Position numbers and translations under genes: made by a program. The notes under the pieces are model-generated. The model worked only from the letters and a program-made list of their open reading frames with translations. It had not been told where the DNA came from and ran no database searches. From positions 37,659,044 through 37,723,043 of the forward strand of contig NC_134649.1 in the NCBI RefSeq assembly GCF_030463565.1: DNA of 64,000 bases, given 5' to 3'. Each line of letters opens with the position of its first letter. Position 1 is the stretch's first letter. Of this stretch, positions 62,221 through 64,000 are shown piece after piece. Source of the stretch: Pelecanus crispus. Lineage: Eukaryota > Chordata > Aves > Pelecaniformes > Pelecanidae.

Positions 62221-64000
62221 AATCATCTATCACATACCTTTGTTACACAGAGGATAACCTCACACCAAGTTCCCGTGTCACTTGCTAGCTTTCTTGGCAT
62301 GACCAACAGCTGTGTCATGCAACAGGTGTTCACGATGAGTTTCTGATCCTCTGTGGGAATGCAGCATTTTCTCAGACTGATGAGGCAAGATCCTGCCTGC
62401 CTTGAAGAACATACAAATCCTGGCACTTGGGAGGACCAATGCCAGCAGAGAGGTCCTTGCTATCCAGGCTGGATGCCTGGCTTTTGGCACTGATGAGAGC
62501 TACATTCACAGTGGCAGAATGAAAGTAGAAAGACAGTGCTAAGAAAGTGGCAAATGGAACTACTGAGTGGTGGCTCTTGCATTTTGCCTGGCCATACAGA
62601 CATACACATGCACACCTCACCAACAGAATAAACACATGAAGAAACCACAGCATGGTGCAGTGAGCAGCCCAACACACTTAGTTTCAGTAGCCTGTGAAGA
62701 AAACTGTATTCCTCATCTGACCACCAGTTATTTGATAATATCAAAACCCAATGAAAACCCATAAAAATGGATCCATTTGAAACCCTATGCCATTCGTTCC
62801 CAATTACTGACATTGCTCTGAAGAAATCCATTCTCTGCCTTTAAGAGACCTTCACACAGGTGAACAGATCCCTAAGGTTGTAGTGACAGGTCTTAACGAC
62901 ATTTACCTGGCTAGAAACGTTAACCTATTTCATGCACTCATCCCTCTAAACCAGGAAGTAAGAACGTCTCCAGCTTTGATTTTCTTCCCCTTGTAACATC
63001 TAACCTCTATTTACTAATATTTCTTATCCAATTAGAGACAATAAAACATGGTATGTCATACACCATCTCTTTGCTTTTGTCCTTGGGCCAAAAGAGACCC
63101 CCCCTTTCTCTTCTTAGTCCATAAAATGGCACAGTGAACAGAGATGGCAGGGATACAAAACACCTGCTGGTTGCTGATTTTGGAAAGGCATGCAGAGAGG
63201 TCCAGGGAGCACGCTGGCTTAGCTGTAGTACCTACAAATCCTCGACATTAGCTGTGAATGTCTGATGTTCCCCACAGTGCCTAATGCATTCACCTTCTTC
63301 CCATGCATGCACAGCTACTCCACCTCTGTCCATCTGTGATATTAAAAGCTTGGGGAGAGCCTGCTCATTTCTCTGATACTTATCCAGCATATCTCAGCTC
63401 TTCAGAGTCCTGCAGTCCCTCCTCTTCATCGCTGGACACAGCCCTGGGACCCTTCTTTGTCTCTGTGCCCAGAAGGATGAAGCACCAGCCCACAGTGGCT
63501 GTGCTGCTCAGTGAAAACTGACTGTCCGGAGATCCCTACGTAAAGCTGTCCTCTCTCAACAAGCTATGCAATGCTTTCATCTTGTTACCTTGGCTTTCCA
63601 GACCAGCTTCCTCAAATTATAGTCATTTCGTGATCTAACTTACTAAAATAAAAAAGGGGAACTAAAATGCAGTAAACACACAATATCTTGCTTTTGCACT
63701 TCAAGCCTTGTCACCCTTTGAGTTACCTTATTTAAAGCAGATTCACCCTGCTTCTGCTGGCATTTTGTTTATTAGAAATCTGCTATTGCATGACCACGTA
63801 TGTGTTTTCACTGGCAAGAGTACAGCCATAGTCTTTTCCCTGCCCTCTAATCCTTGCCTGCAGTACAAACACCGCTCTGGTAATCTACTAATGCTTTCAC
63901 CTTTGCAATCTTCAGTTGATTTCCAAGTCATACAGTAGCAACACATGAAAGCAAAAAGCTAGCTCTGGACAAGACTTGATCACCAGATACCAACCATAGG
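62221..64000. other. Intergenic, no gene recognised
   Basis: AT-rich sequence without recognised genes or repeats up to the window edge. Confidence 0.5.

Overview
This window is vertebrate nuclear DNA, most likely avian. The coding exons match vertebrate COPG1, HMCES, H1-10 (H1X) and RAB7A almost residue for residue. Introns are short, CpG islands are very G/C-rich, and the only interspersed repeat I recognise is a short CR1 LINE 3' end at about 62.1 kb, the repeat family typical of birds and reptiles. I saw no retrovirus-like element, tRNA or rRNA gene.

Layout: (1) 1-14.4 kb holds the 3' nineteen coding exons of COPG1 on the + strand; the first part of the gene lies off the left edge. (2) 14.4-20.15 kb holds a complete six-exon HMCES gene (+), starting about 180 bp after the COPG1 poly(A) signal. 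(3) 21.2-23.3 kb holds a lone H2A gene (+) with octamer and CCAAT boxes, a probable short 5'UTR intron, an H2A.X-like core and a tail without the SQE motif; a 54-nt near-perfect hairpin lies upstream. (4) 23.4-27.0 kb has no gene I can support. (5) 27.0-31.1 kb is a large CpG island containing the single-exon linker histone gene H1-10 on the - strand. (6) 31.1-37.2 kb is a long AT-rich degenerate satellite with hairpin-like units of about 60-90 bp and a higher-order period of about 1.1-1.35 kb. (7) 37.2-39.6 kb is unannotated. (8) 39.6-60.05 kb is RAB7A on the - strand: five coding exons at 40.8-44.0 kb, a 15.8-kb first intron and a CpG-island promoter with a perfect CLEAR-type palindrome. (9) 60.2-64.0 kb is intergenic with the CR1 fragment.

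Functionally this is a housekeeping neighbourhood: COPI coat trafficking (COPG1), late endosome/lysosome trafficking (RAB7A), protection of abasic sites in single-stranded DNA (HMCES) and two apparently polyadenylated histone genes. The points most worth a second look are the hairpin satellite, which sits where H1-10 and RAB7A are adjacent (they are not adjacent in human), the H2A.X-like gene with a replaced tail, the 54-nt hairpin, a tandem pair of perfect steroid-receptor-type palindromes in a COPG1 intron, a GC-AG intron in HMCES, and the CLEAR element of RAB7A.
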